Positions 21,501 to 31,493 of a DNA stretch of 64,000 nt are shown in pieces. The DNA lies in NCBI GenBank assembly GCA_019925095.2, contig CM034398.1, forward strand, positions 11,919,001 to 11,983,000, given 5' to 3'. The stretch comes from Dendrolimus kikuchii (Eukaryota; Arthropoda; Insecta; Lepidoptera; Lasiocampidae). Every line of letters starts with the position of its first letter. Position 1 is the first letter of the stretch. The position numbers and the translations under genes are program-made. The notes under the pieces were generated by a model. That model did not search any database, was not told the DNA's origin, and saw only the letters and a list, made by a program, of their open reading frames with translations.

Positions 21501-21759
21501 ATGGGCGCCGCAGCGTTTCGAACTTGAGACGCACGTAGGTCCAGTCGACTCGCTCTGCGACTTGGTCAAGGCCATGCTGCAGAGCAGCGACAATTGGGGG
21601 GCTGCGGTTACTTTTTGCGAGACAGTAATGTCACTCAAGGAGGCCGCAGAACGAGACAGGGAGAGAAGTCCTGCAGCGCGTGCCAATGTGTCTTCTCGAG
21701 GTCGCCGGCCTTCAGCTGGCACCCGGAGAGGCAGGTACGCGCATTACTTCCCTCCCTGA
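18550..21759 (+). CDS. R1-clade LINE ORF2 (AP-type endonuclease and reverse transcriptase)
   Basis: 1069 residues, uninterrupted. Residues about 18-230 form an APE-like endonuclease: ANVNHS, SEPYY, GDFNAKH (about 137), SVIDLSFA, SDHRYI. The reverse transcriptase follows: LAVSLDIANAFNS (about 579), GVPQGSVLGPILWN (about 643), catalytic FADD (about 677-680), and a thumb with MKYLGLVLD. Near the C-terminus (about 948-985) is a Cys/His cluster, CRIVGCLPSPDCRQCG ... HTLVEC, as in R1 and its relatives. The ATG lies inside ORF1 in another frame, so translation may use reinitiation or frameshifting. All catalytic residues are present, so the protein could be functional. Confidence 0.93.
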   Translation: MLREYAQWTPPMPSTPVTILFQANVNHSPTAQDLCLQAMAEWQANLAVISEPYYVPPCGNWVGDLDDVVAVVARAGSGTPLTCLERGKGYAVAESGSIVVIGVYFSRSRPLAEFELHLDAIRAAIDRLSPKTIFVMGDFNAKHCSWGNAFTEPRGRTVEEWALQSGLTILNQGSVQTCVRARGGSVIDLSFATHAAARRVVGWRVLEEVESLSDHRYIRFELTPSSGPSPVHRPPLFPRWALTKLDPEQAEEWALTESWAYPVEFENLESQAEHMRKTLTRVCDAAMPRVSKRQPPCKQVHWWTEELGEMRKAVRIISHRLKRCRARRPPDYVAENGLVGEFREARKALSIAILQAKARARAELLETLDRDPWGRPYRGARNTLRPCTSTVTETLEPEVLRSVIDGLFPDPGNFTPPSMGPPVPDTPTDEEPHSISEGELDVALDRLRGRKTAPGPDGVPGRLLFLAAKHLRGQLRELFEACIRAGRLPSQWKEGRLCLIPKGGRPPNDPSAFRPIVLLNEVAKVFEKILAERLVKHLDTVEPGLSETQFGFRRRRSTMDAFETLQTSTDEAVQAKDVVLAVSLDIANAFNSLPHGTIREGLRAHGVPPYLTRLLGAYLQDRHILWEGGESGNPEVGRRRVACGVPQGSVLGPILWNVGYDWILRVPVLPGVGLICFADDTLLTARAASFAESVDVANAGLAIVVDRIARLGLRVSPAKTEAIMFHRKFRNPPADLTVSVQGVAIRVGPQMKYLGLVLDGKWLFKAHFEQLVPKLVKSAGALSRLLPNVGGPGGATRKLYSGILRSMALYGAPVWSIALHRHNRTLLQRAQQVLAVRTIRGYRTVSRTAATLLAGDPPWHLQADVLTVVRRTRQDALARGLTFCQVEIEAIRKRETASMIAVWSQELDNPAAYGGYTVDAIRPQLTEWVNRTSGTLTFRTTQILTGHGCFDKYLCRIVGCLPSPDCRQCGAPDTALHTLVECAAWAPQRFELETHVGPVDSLCDLVKAMLQSSDNWGAAVTFCETVMSLKEAAERDRERSPAARANVSSRGRRPSAGTRRGRYAHYFPP

Positions 21760-21796
21760 GTTAGGTTCCGTTTACCGCGGGGGGCCTTTAGCTTGC

Positions 21797-23345
21797 GCTG
21801 CTACTTAAGAATCTAATACACAAATGTTAAGTTGTGGGTGGGCGTAGTGAATAGGGGGGAGGTATACTTACCCCTACGACAACCCCTAAGGTCCGGAGGC
21901 TTTAAATTTTTTTTAGTTTATAAACGTAACCTCACTTATTTTTGTTGTAAAATTGTGCCACTTTTGATAATAACAAACCGTGATTTGAGTTTATGAATGT
22001 ACTCACGAATTGTTTATGAATGTACTCATGAATTACATATAACCACTAGAACTTTTTGTAACACTAAAACTGTTTTTTAATGTAGAAATAAAGTTTCAAA
22101 TTTAATTGACGCATAAATACACATTCATGCTAGACATATATAATCGATTGATTAAAAAATGACAGTTTTTAGTGTCACTTTTGTTTTTAATGGCTTGGCT
22201 AACAAGGTGTGATTATAAAAATAAATTAATCGATATGTCATTAATACTTATCGATTTGTAATTAAGAAATTCGAAATCTTGTAGCTCAAGATTTAGAATT
22301 AATTAATATATTGTTTTATATAATTTTCGGAAATCGATATATTTCTATGTAAAAAAAAAATATTTTTGTTTGCCGCCTTTATTGCCCCTTTTATTGCCGC
22401 CATTTTATTCCTTTTCTCTAGTAGTTGAGTGAATGTGCTTTCTTCTGTTAATTTTTGATTTTACGACGACTTGTGCTGTGTTTTATAATAATTTCGATTT
22501 ACTATTTATTTTATACACAAACTGTCGGTTATGTTAGGTGATATTCAGACCAAAGCGCACGAGCCGAGCGAGCGAAGCGAGCGTGCCGCGGTAGCGGCCG
22601 GCGAGTGCCAGAACCGACTGGTAACCATTTACTATTTATTTTATACACAAACAGTCGGTTATGTTAGGTGATATTCAGACCAAAGCGCACGAGCCGAGCG
22701 AGCGAAGCGAGCGTGCCGCGGCAGCGGCCGGCGAGTGCCAGAACCGACTGTAACCATTTACTATTTTTTTTGTACACACAGACAGTTAGGACGCCTTGAA
22801 AGTCTCATATGAAACATTTGTTTTATTTATCAATTTAGTGGACGACTAGCAAGTTGGCTTTTAATATGACAATGAATCAATATATTAATGATATCAACTT
22901 TATTATTAAATACAGTTGAATTTTTTTAAAATATTGGTTAAATATAAATTAATGCGATTACGTAAAAAAAAAATATCGTCTTTATTGGTCGCCATTTTGA
23001 ATGATTACTCTTGTAGTGTATATAAATGTGCTCTATTGTGTTTTTTCTTCATTTTTATCCAATTAAGTTGGTTTTTGGGTTATTTTGGCTCTTTTTATGT
23101 TGATTACTGGCTTTTTTTTTAACTTTGAAAGGATTTTTCAATTTCGGACCTATAATAGAAGTGCAACATTAGCGAAAAAATCAGTGAAAATAAGTGAGGT
23201 TATGTTTATTAAAAAAAAAATATTTCAAGATCTCCGGACCTTAGGGGTTGTAGTAAAGGTAAGTATGCCTCCCCCCCTCCCCACTTCACCACCCCACTAC
23301 TTAAAATTCCTGTATAAAGAAGCTATAGATTTACCCGTCTCATTT
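21797..23345. mobile_element. Long terminal-inverted-repeat element, family T
   Basis: Left arm (21805-21970) and right arm (23150-23340, inverted) share ACAACCCCTAAGGTCCGGAG, the C- or G-rich block, AAACGTAACCTCACTTATTTT and ACAAATGTTAAGT-like sequence at roughly 75-80 percent. The interior carries a tandem repeat of 130 bases and no ORF. It begins exactly where the R1 element's 3' UTR breaks off. Class unknown; foldback or MITE-like. Confidence 0.65.
22501..22759. repeat. Tandem duplication, two units of about 130 bp
   Basis: Units 22501-22630 and 22631-22759 differ at only about three positions; a third partial unit starts at 22760. Each holds a GC-rich core GAGCCGAGCGAGCGAAGCG inside AT-rich DNA and the GTTATGTTAGGTGATATTCA phrase. 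Confidence 0.9.
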
Positions 23346-23594
23346 TTATATATGCTTTTTCCTATACTGAATTCAACAGAACTATTAATATAAGTATCAG
23401 GAACTCTAGAACTATGCTAGATGTTATAAGAACTTCTTTCAAATTATGAGACGCTCAGTTCACAGACGTTTTATAGGTATTGATATTTTCTGAAAAAAAT
23501 CCTTTCATAGGTCAAGTTGAGGCGAATCTAATATTCATGGCGTCTTTTCATATGTACGTCTCCTTCGGTGTAGTAACAAAGCTATATAAATAAA

Positions 23595-23790
23595 AATGAA
23601 TCCTTAAAATGTATTTACGCGCATAACTTAAGAACGACTTTACCGATTTTGATGAAATTTTCTGTGTGTGTTTGAGTGGGTCCCCGGATGGTTTAGGTTC
23701 ACAATTGGAACCGGTAGGAGGCACTAGAATCGAGTAATAGATTTTTACTTTTTCACGGCAAGACAGCGTCTGCCGGGAATGCTAGTAAAC
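23595..23790 (-). repeat. Dispersed repeat family G, partial copy
   Basis: Reverse complement of part of 4798-5130: CGACTTTACCGATTTTGATG, GAGTGGGTCCCCGGATGG and TTGGAACCGGTAGG match, with the terminal GTCTGCCGGGAATGCTAGTA. Confidence 0.7.
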
Positions 23791-23794
23791 TTTG

Positions 23795-24165
23795 GTTCCG
23801 TTGACCATATTACATGCGCTTCCCTCCCAGCCGAGAATTTCATAAAAATTGGATAATAATCGCGTTATCCTCATTTCTGAAACGCGGATATCCGTAAGAG
23901 AACCAAGGTAACAGACAGCTCGCAAAATTAGCAGGTTGAAGGCACTGTGCGGGCACGTGAGTTGTGGGACCGACGGTCGATGGACCAAAACGTGTCCTGG
24001 AGTGGAGACCGCGTCTCGGAAAACGTAGCGTAGGACACCCTCCAGCCGGGTGTTCTGACAACCTGCGCAAGGTCGCTGGGAGAGGTTGGATGAGGAAGAC
24101 GGTAGATCGGGATATGTGGCGCAAACTTGGGGAGGCCTAAGTCCCCCAGCGGACAGACTAGCTAA
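23795..24165 (+). pseudogene. LINE reverse-transcriptase ORF C-terminal remnant
   Basis: Across shifting frames the plus strand gives LEWRPRLGKRSVGHPPAG, then WMRKTVDRDMWRKLGEA, the tail of an RTE/CR1-type ORF2 whose usual form is 'W.PR.GKR..GRPP.RW.DD ... W...A.DR..WR.LGEAY'. No intact frame remains. It lies 3' of PSMD10 and is not part of it. Confidence 0.65.
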
Positions 24166-24662
24166 GAAAAATAAAATTTGCGTGGTGAGAATTCGTAGTG
24201 AGGACCAGACGGTAAGCTCAGATATACAATAATCATTATTCTTATTCAAGACACGAATATTTGAGGTGATGATCACCGTATCGTTTATAGGGTTGTCTTG
24301 TCGGTCGTGTTATTTTTTTTTTAATAATCATTACATTCTTTATGAATTTTTAGTATTCAATAATGACATGAAAATTATAGTAAATGTTTTTAAACTCTAC
24401 AGAACCATAGATTATGCTATACTTGGCTTTATTATTCATCCATAGGAATTTGAAGTTTAAGTATATATTTTTTTCTTAGGTGTTCAAATGATTTGTTTTT
24501 TTTTTGTATTTACTATTTTATATTTGTACTTTTGTATGGTAAATTTGCTATTTACATTTTCCCTGTGAATGATGCAGGTGTTAGTCATAACAAATTGGCT
24601 GCACACCTTTTTCAGTTCTGTTAATATTTTATGGAAATAAAACCACAACTTTCTAAATAAAT

Positions 24663-26617
24663 TTATTCCAGTAAACTAATCAAGGTTTTCTTTAATTTTG
24701 GTGTGCAGACATCTAATGGGGTTTTCTTTTCTTTGTTCTGGAGATTAATATTTGCATTAGCTTTTACAAGCATGCAAGCTATAGCTTCTCTGTCCTCTTC
24801 ACATGCAAGGTGCCTGTTGAAGATTATTTCTGCTTAAAATACTTATAAACATTATCAACCTTATACAATTAGTTTGGTTCAAATTCATCATTAATTAAAG
24901 TCATTAGTAAATTAATTTAGTGAATAACTTACAATGGTGTGCAACCAGTAGAATCACAAATATCAACTTTAATGTGTGGAGAAGTCAAAAGTATTTCAAC
25001 AATATTATTTCTGCCTTGAGCTGCTGCCCTATGGAGAGGTGTTGCCCCTAATACATCCGTTACATTTACATTAGCATCATATTCTAATAAGAGTACTGCA
25101 ACCTGTAATGAATAGCTTATTACAATTATTTATACAATAATGGTCTTATTTGTTGAAGAAAACCAAAGCTATATGAGCTGTTTTGTGTTACATAATAAAA
25201 CTATGTTTTAACAGTTTTAAGCGCGGTAATTTTTATTTGATTTTGGTTTTTCCGATGTTTCGGCCACTTTTCAGTGGCCATGATCACAGCTTTATTATGT
25301 ATACAAGTCGTGAAAACTTAAGAAAATATTATCTGTTTTGTGTTGACGATGTTACACTTCTTAATGTGTGTGACAACTTACATTTTTTAGATGTCATGAT
25401 TTTTAAATTGAGAATGACAATGTCTTTTTATAAGAATTGAAAAATCTGTTAATCTTTCTAAATTTAATTTATTCTTGTGAATCCATAAAAACTTGTTTTT
25501 GCTTCCACTATATACAACTATGTATATATTTAAGATTATTAATAGAGTAGTAATAGTAGAATTCAAGGCAGGCAAAGGCATCTTAGTCCATACAGCTAAT
25601 TCTGATGTAAAGTCTTTGTATAGTAGTTGTATTGTTTTTTTTTTATTGCAGGAGATCAGCAGCCAGGCAGACGGCCCACTTGATGGAAAGCGGTTACCAT
25701 AGTCTATGGACATTTACAACAGCAAAGTTGCTACAAATGCGCTGCTGCTCTCTTAAGGGAAACTGGAACCTGGTCACTAGTATCAGAACACAACTCAAGG
25801 TTGTTATGACGACATACTTTAGACCAGGGGTGGTAGTATTGTAGGCTATAACGGATGTTATTCAACAGAGTTCTTGTGAAAACTTGAAAGGTCACATTTG
25901 ACTATACAGTTCATATTTGTCACAAAAACACAATTACTACTGAAAAACTATCAATATCTTACAACTATTGTTCATTTTAGACTAATTTTACACATTTTTA
26001 GCATCATAAAACTACACAGCACAACATCCCCTTGCAGTTCCCACCAAAAATCCTTATTCATAAAGAGTTAGGAGTAAGTTCAAATGTTTTTTTATGATTC
26101 TTAAAGAAGGGTTCAAACTTACTGTAAAACTTAATGAATAAATATTGACACTTTGTAATTACACTGATAATTACAGATAAAATTAGGCTAACCTCTTTAT
26201 GACCCTTTGAACAAGCATAATGCAGTGATGACTGACCACGAACTGTTTTACTGTTTACATTAGCATTTTTACTTAACAAAAGCTTCACAACTTCCACTCT
26301 AGCTGCTGATGCAGCTAATATAAGTGGGGTAGTATTTGTATCATCTGAAGGATCGAGTGGACTTCCAGAATGTACTAAAAAATCAACTAGATTGTTATTT
26401 CCACCTAATGCCGCCCAATGAATAAGCAATCTGCCGTTCTGAAAAAAAACACTTATTTTTAATATTAGAACTACCAGAAGCAACAGGCCTTAAAATCAAA
26501 TTTGAAAATAATTACCTCGTCAGGAGTATGTATCAAAGATTTATCTCTATCTATTCTTACTTTAATTTGATTGAAATCGCCTTTATATGCAGTCTCATAC
26601 ACGGTTCCTATTGACAT
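24663..26617 (-). CDS. PSMD10: PSMD10/gankyrin, ankyrin-repeat proteasome assembly chaperone
   Basis: Gankyrin binds the C-terminal domain of the Rpt3 ATPase during assembly of the 19S proteasome particle. Four exons join in phase: 26617-26516, 26438-26193, 25102-24933, 24813-24663, giving 222 residues against about 226 in vertebrates. Nearly the whole protein is ankyrin repeats: NGRLLIHWAALGGNNNLVDF, TTPLILAASAARVEVVKLL, GQSSLHYACSKGHKE, GATPLHRAAAQGRNNIVEILL and TPLHLACEEDREAIACMLV, then a short C-terminal cap ending SLLE. Stop TAA at 24665-24663. The introns hold a LINE tail and two dispersed repeats. Another soluble ankyrin protein is possible, but length and repeat number fit gankyrin well. 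Confidence 0.9.
25187..25340. repeat. Foldback family F, partial copy in PSMD10 intron 3-side
   Basis: ACATAATAAAACTATGTTTTAAC, AAGCGCGGTAATT, CGATGTTTCGGCCACTTTTCAGTGGCC and the closing ATTATGTATACAAGTCG match the family. It overlaps a short open frame that is not coding. Confidence 0.65.
25630..25850 (-). mobile_element. LINE 3'-end fragment with T-run (antisense)
   Basis: T-run then ATTGCAGGAGATCAGCAGCC through CACAACTCAAGGTTGTTATG and ATACTTTAGACCAGGGGTGG; the longest antisense match, with 45062-45300, to the 7395-7690 family. Confidence 0.75.
25838..26070. repeat. Dispersed repeat family P, copy 1
   Basis: Shares GTATTGTAGGCTA, CAACAGAGTTCTTGTGAAAAC, ACAACTATTGTTCATTTTAGA and CACAACATCCCCTTGCAGTTC with 58540-58745. 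About 200 bases, non-coding, class unknown. Confidence 0.7.
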
Positions 26618-26678
26618 TTTGATTTGAAGCTTCTTGAGTTCAGCGCACAAACTACTATCGATGGATACTACGTATCGC

Positions 26679-26701
26679 AAACTACTATGGATACTACGTA
26701 T
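26679..26701. promoter_or_regulatory. 23-bp motif upstream of PSMD10, with a near tandem copy
   Basis: Identical to 14705-14727. A second copy with a four-base insertion creating TATCGATGGATA lies at 26649-26675, closer to the start codon at 26617. Position suggests core promoter or 5' UTR. Confidence 0.45.
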
Positions 26702-26902
26702 TACGTATGACTACTATGATTTTGTAGTAAAAAAATTATAACCATAGAGCAGACTAGACTATGATCTATGGGGGGTAGAATTGTGGAGAACCATCTCTAT
26801 AAAAGAAGAAATGTCCATCGAATTGCATTAAACTAGGGTGGCGCCACATTAGCTTCACGGTGAATTTCAAAGAAAGCATAAAAAGATTACAGTAGTTTTA
26901 TA

Positions 26903-28369
26903 CATACATAACTTCACGCCAGTTCCCTTGCGGGGTAGGCACGAACAACAAAGCGCCATTCAGGCTTATTCTTACACACCTCACTTGCTTCTTTGACATT
27001 CATAACTCTTGTCATGCAAGCTCGTCTGTTCTTAAGGCTCCTGACATCACCTTCTGCTAGTACACGATCAATTTGATCATGGAAGGTGTGTCGTGGCCTT
27101 CCATGACTTCTGCATCCATCTACTTTTACATTGTATATCAGTTTAGTCATTCTTTCATCATGCATTCTTTCCACATGCCCGAACCACTGGAGCATTCCTT
27201 TCCTTACCTTCACCTCGACACTCTCTTTCGGACCAACTCTCTTTCTTACTTCGGTATTACGAACACGGCCCGCGAGCGTCACTCCGCAGATTTTGCGCAG
27301 TGCTCGCATCTCGACCGCGTTTACTCTACTTTCATGCTCTCTCTTCCATACCCAACTCTCGCTTCGATACGTGAGCGTAGGTACCAGCACCGCGTTGTGT
27401 ATGGCAAGCTGGGCCTTCTGGCTGAGGTTCTTGGCGCCAGTTTATCTAACGCTCTATTCACACTATTCCCCAAATTCACTCTTTTTTCTATATCAGCGGT
27501 GTATCTTCCATCCCTGCTAAAAGTACATCCAAGATATATAAACTCATTCACTTGCCCCAGCACAACATCATCGACCATTACCCTTGCATTCGTTCTGGTT
27601 TCTTCTCTTTCAAACACCATAACCTTTGTTTTCTTCGCATTCAAATGTAAGCCGCTCGCCTGACAGTCATCTTTCATCATTGTGACTAGTGTTTGCAGTT
27701 CTGATGGTGATTTGGCTATAAGCACGGCATCATCCACATAAAGCAAGGTGCTTACAACTAGATCACTCATCCGCACCCCAACATCCATCAATCTTATTCT
27801 CTGGAGACAATCGTCCAGGTATAGGATGAACAGCAAAGCCGACAGCACGCAGCCCTGCCGGACGCCAATATTGACGTCAAACCAGGGCGGCAGGCTGCCA
27901 TCCACCCGCACGCATGCCATACAGTCCTTTAAAGTGGACTGCACAGCACGCATTAATTGGCCATTAATCCCATATCCGGGCAATATGTCCTAGAGGTCCT
28001 TCCGCACAACCCTGTCAAATGCTTTCTCTAAATCCACAAATCCGCAGAAAACCTTCCGGCCCATAGCCAGCTGCTTCTTTACGATATTGCGGAGCGAGAA
28101 AACTTCATCCATACATCCCCTTCCATTTCTGAAGCCCCCTTGTGAATCCCACAGTAATCCATCGGATACCACTCTCATTCTCTTTTCAATAATCTTCGCA
28201 TACACTTTAGATTCTGTGCTGATGAAACTGATGGCCCTGTAGTTGGCGCACTCCATACGTGACCCCTTGCCTTTATACAAGGGCACGATGACAGCGCGCC
28301 TCCAGTCCTTGGAAACCTTTCCCGTCCTCCAGCACAAATTGCATAAGGACAGGAAAGCGTCCCGGACGT
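26903..28369 (-). mobile_element. RTE-like LINE, 5'-truncated copy B (1.47 kb), with TSD
   Basis: Flanked by AGTAGTTTTATA (26891-26902) and AGTAGTATTATA (28370-28381), one mismatch in twelve. The minus strand encodes reverse transcriptase: FVDLEKAFDRV, VRQGCVLSALLF, YVDDAVLIA, then GHVERMHDERMTK and VRAYPARELA at the end. One in-frame TAG (near 27988) and frameshifts near 27330 break it. It ends in a short (TATG)n tail. The clade is inferred from motif style and the simple-repeat tail. Confidence 0.9.
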
Positions 28370-28399
28370 AGTAGTATTATAGACCATTATAAAATATTT

Positions 28400-29100
28400 T
28401 CTCTGCGCTTGTACACAAAGTGGCATGAGATTAAGGGTAATTTGAGTTTAAGAGTAACATACGCCTTATATTTAGCCACAAGACCTGTCATTTGGGTTAG
28501 GAAACAAGTTTTTAGGTCCGCAAACAAGTTTTAAATGAATAATGGGAAAAACAAAAATACGATCGATAAACAAGGTTATGTCACTTTGGTTGATAACAAA
28601 ATGTGATTTGTGTTTAGGAATACTCTTACGCTTAATATATAAACACTGAAACTGTTTTTGAGCTTAGTAAATAAGTTTTGAATTAGGTTATTGACTTTTA
28701 AATACAAAATTTTATATATTTTTTTTGCTTATGTATTGCGATGATGGTTACAAAATTGGTTGTGACACTCGCTGACCGCTGCCATGACATGCTCCCTTAG
28801 CTTATGGATTTTAGTTGAAAGTCGCGACCAGTGACTAGAACGATGACTTAGGTTAGGTTGGATTGTAAGCTAAAGCCCACAAGCCCAGCGAGCTAAGCAA
28901 GCTTGCCGCGTCAGCGGCCGATGAGTGCCAGAACAGACTGATCACCATCATCGTAATATAAGGAAACGAACGAATGAAAAAAAATATCTCAAGAACTACA
29001 TGTCTCCTAGACATTGGGGTGCCAGAAAGGAGAAGTACTCCTCCCCCCTCAATGCTCCCCCTCCCCCCCACTACTTATAATTCAGTGACCACTATTCTAA
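28400..29100 (+). mobile_element. Family T element, degraded
   Basis: GACTAGAACGATGACTTAGG, CAGCGAGCTAAGCAAGC, TGCCAGAACAGACTG and then the arm (AAGAACTACATGTC...C-rich...CCCCCACTACTTATAATTC) follow the order of the other family members. Only one arm is recognisable. Confidence 0.5.
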
Positions 29101-29479
29101 AAATTAACCAATATTTTAGTTTTACAAAATTAAAGGGTGTGGTATAATTATAGGGCACATTTATTTTATTATTTATTTGAGATATAAAATTAACTTTGGG
29201 TGGTTATAAAAAACAAATAACCATGAAGGCTAAGGCGGGAATTCCCCTTCGCTTCGCTTCTAACCTATATTAAAAAAGTTCAGATCTGTTCATAATACAT
29301 AAATATGCTCTATACATAAATGTGCCCTATACCCCATCCCAATAATTTTTTGAGGTTATTTAATATTTACTCAATTATTTTGTACTATGTAAATGTTTGA
29401 TGTTTTTAATAGTGTACTGTCACCAACTACTCTAGCCACTAAAAATAGTATTGCTTTCATATATGAGATGAGAATTAAC

Positions 29480-30720
29480 CATTGAAGATAGTGCAGCTAA
29501 CAGAGTCAATCGCCGGCATGTGTGGAGACTTAGTAAAGTACCTCCCTCTATGTGGAGAGGTAATCCATGGGCCAATACTCCACTAAAACCACCCTCCTCC
29601 TATGTAGCCCGCGCTTAAGATAGGAAGAGCATGAGACTTAGAACGTAGTTACACCCACGCGGATGCTGCGCAACAGTGCTTGAGAATGTCACAGGTAGCA
29701 GAACAGACTCACTTCGTCAACAGGGGGATGAATCCTCCGCTCCCTAGATGCTGGAGTGGTATTACGGGAGGAGATCTTGCGCATACCTGCGTGCATGGCT
29801 TGGACCAGACGGCCCAGCGAATCGATCGGACCTACGACGGTCTTGAGTTCAAATCTCTACGGTGCCCATGGTACGCATTCAACCAGTGTATGAAACGCAG
29901 AGTCCAGTGCGCCAAGTAGGCGGCATTGAGGGGAAGGTAGGCAGCCCACGATAAGATTCACATATTTATCGCAGCACCTATGCCCGATAAGAGTCTGCGT
30001 CATCCTGAACAGGTGTGAGCGAACCGCTTCTACGGTCTCAATGCCAGCCACAGGAGTTTCTAACTTTTTCGACCAAGTTTGGACCATGGTCGCTGTTTCC
30101 AGCGTCCTGATCGCCTGAATCTCGTCCTGGAAATAAACCAGGCCACGGGTGACGGCATCCTGTTGGGAGCGATCGAGCTTTGGCAAGTACGTCCACCTGG
30201 AGAAGTCAGGGCGAGTCGCCTGTCAAGTGTGTCGCCGCCGTCCACGACACTGTACGGTATCCTCGGATGGTCCTCAACGCCAGGACCCGTTGTGCGCTGC
30301 ACAACAAAGGTCTACTGTGGCGGTGAAGTGCAACGAACCATACGGGTGCACCGTACAGGGCCATATTCCTAAGAAAGTCTGAGTAGAGTTTTCTAATCGC
30401 CCCGCCCTGTCCCTCGACTTTGGGAAGAAGCCGAACGAGGGCGCCTGCGGACCTCACGAGTTTGGGAACTACCTGCTTAAAATGCGATTTAAACGGCCAT
30501 TTCCCGTCGAGAATGAGCCCCGGATATTTCAATTGGGGTCCTATGCGAATATCCACCCCTTGAACTGTAACGGTCAAATCCGCAGGGGGATTCTTGGTTC
30601 CACAGCATCGAGATGCTTAAAGAGGCGTTCCGCCAAGGTCTTCTCGAAGACCTTGTTGACCTGGTTAAGCAACACTATGAGTCTTTTGGCAGACGGATCT
30701 TAGGGAGACCGAACTCCTTT
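29480..30720 (-). pseudogene. Degraded R1-clade LINE copy (ORF2 C-terminal half and 3' UTR)
   Basis: Reading the minus strand, frames matching ORF2 of the 14824-21796 element appear in order with many breaks: MTVTVQGVDIRIGPQLKYPGL, ALYGAPVWFVALHRHSR, ARGLVYF-like AVTRGLVYFQDEIQAI, then CLPSPQCRLLGA and HTLVECVPWAP. The 3' UTR part (29480-29780) matches 60080-60260 (CACTAAAAC, TTAGAACGTAGTTACACCC). Amino-acid identity is much lower than between the two young copies, so this is an old insertion or a sister family. Confidence 0.85.
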
Positions 30721-31409
30721 ATAAATAAAGCATAGTCGACGTTGAAGTTGTCGACATCTGATGACTAAGTCATAAATATTTAATGTTTCGATTTTAATAA
30801 AATTGTGTTATTCGACAACTATTATAACAAGCAAATCGAAATATAAGACTATCGTAACTATTTTGTAAATAACCACTAAAAATTCTTTTTAAAAGTTACC
30901 ATATCGAAATTTGACTTATTGACGTGACATCAACTGACATTTTCTGTGTTGTGATTTAGTTTTTTTAAAACAAATTGACGTCGTGAATTTGAATTAGATC
31001 AACAATAAAACTTTCAATTATAGTTCAATGAAGAGTAATCAACATAGCAATCTCAATTTTATTTTGGTTGTTGGTTTGCGTAGATTACCTATAGGTACCC
31101 ATACAAGAACCGTATAGAAGGCATAATAATTTTAAATTTACAATCACCAACTTATCAATTTGATAAAGTTAAGCTGGAATGTTTTCAAATACTCAGTGCA
31201 ATTGTGAGTGTTGGTATATTCCTTTAACTGATTCATGAGTTACACGGATTTAAAATACACTATCCAATACAAATATAAATCATCAGATTTTATATCATAA
31301 AAGGAAGCCATTTGTGACAAGTAAGATTTATTTTAAATTTTTTAAAGATGTCTATTACTAGGATATTCTAAGTTTTCTGTTAATATTTCAGCGAAGTAAA
31401 CCTTTTACA

Positions 31410-31493
31410 ATGACAAAAGGGTATTATGATTATTATGATGGAAGTAGAATATTTGTATTCCTTTCCACCAGGATTGGTCTTCCTTTAGATTTA
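31410..31493 (+). CDS. MBOAT exon 1, coding part
   Basis: MTKGYYDYYDGSRIFVFLST ... GLPLDL, ending at GTAAGT. A good acceptor, ATATTTCAG at 31391, precedes it, so at least one non-coding exon probably lies upstream. Confidence 0.9.

Larger units (their letters stand above)
14824..21796 (+). mobile_element. R1-clade non-LTR retrotransposon, full length, both ORFs open
   Basis: Contains a 5' region (14835-15212), ORF1 and ORF2 on the plus strand and 37 bases of 3' UTR. The 3' UTR stops at 21796, where the copy at 59887-62201 continues for about 400 bases more to its A-tail. The left end is odd: a T-run (14824-14834) followed by GCAGCGGGGGAAAAGCG resembles the antisense 3' terminus of the related elements, suggesting an inverted structure. 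GC content is far above the surroundings. No TSD found. The element is not in rDNA, unlike R1 itself. Confidence 0.92.

Noticed and set aside
14824..21796. R1/R2 insertion in rDNA or a TRAS/SART telomeric element
   Set aside because: No 28S rRNA or TTAGG repeats flank either copy.
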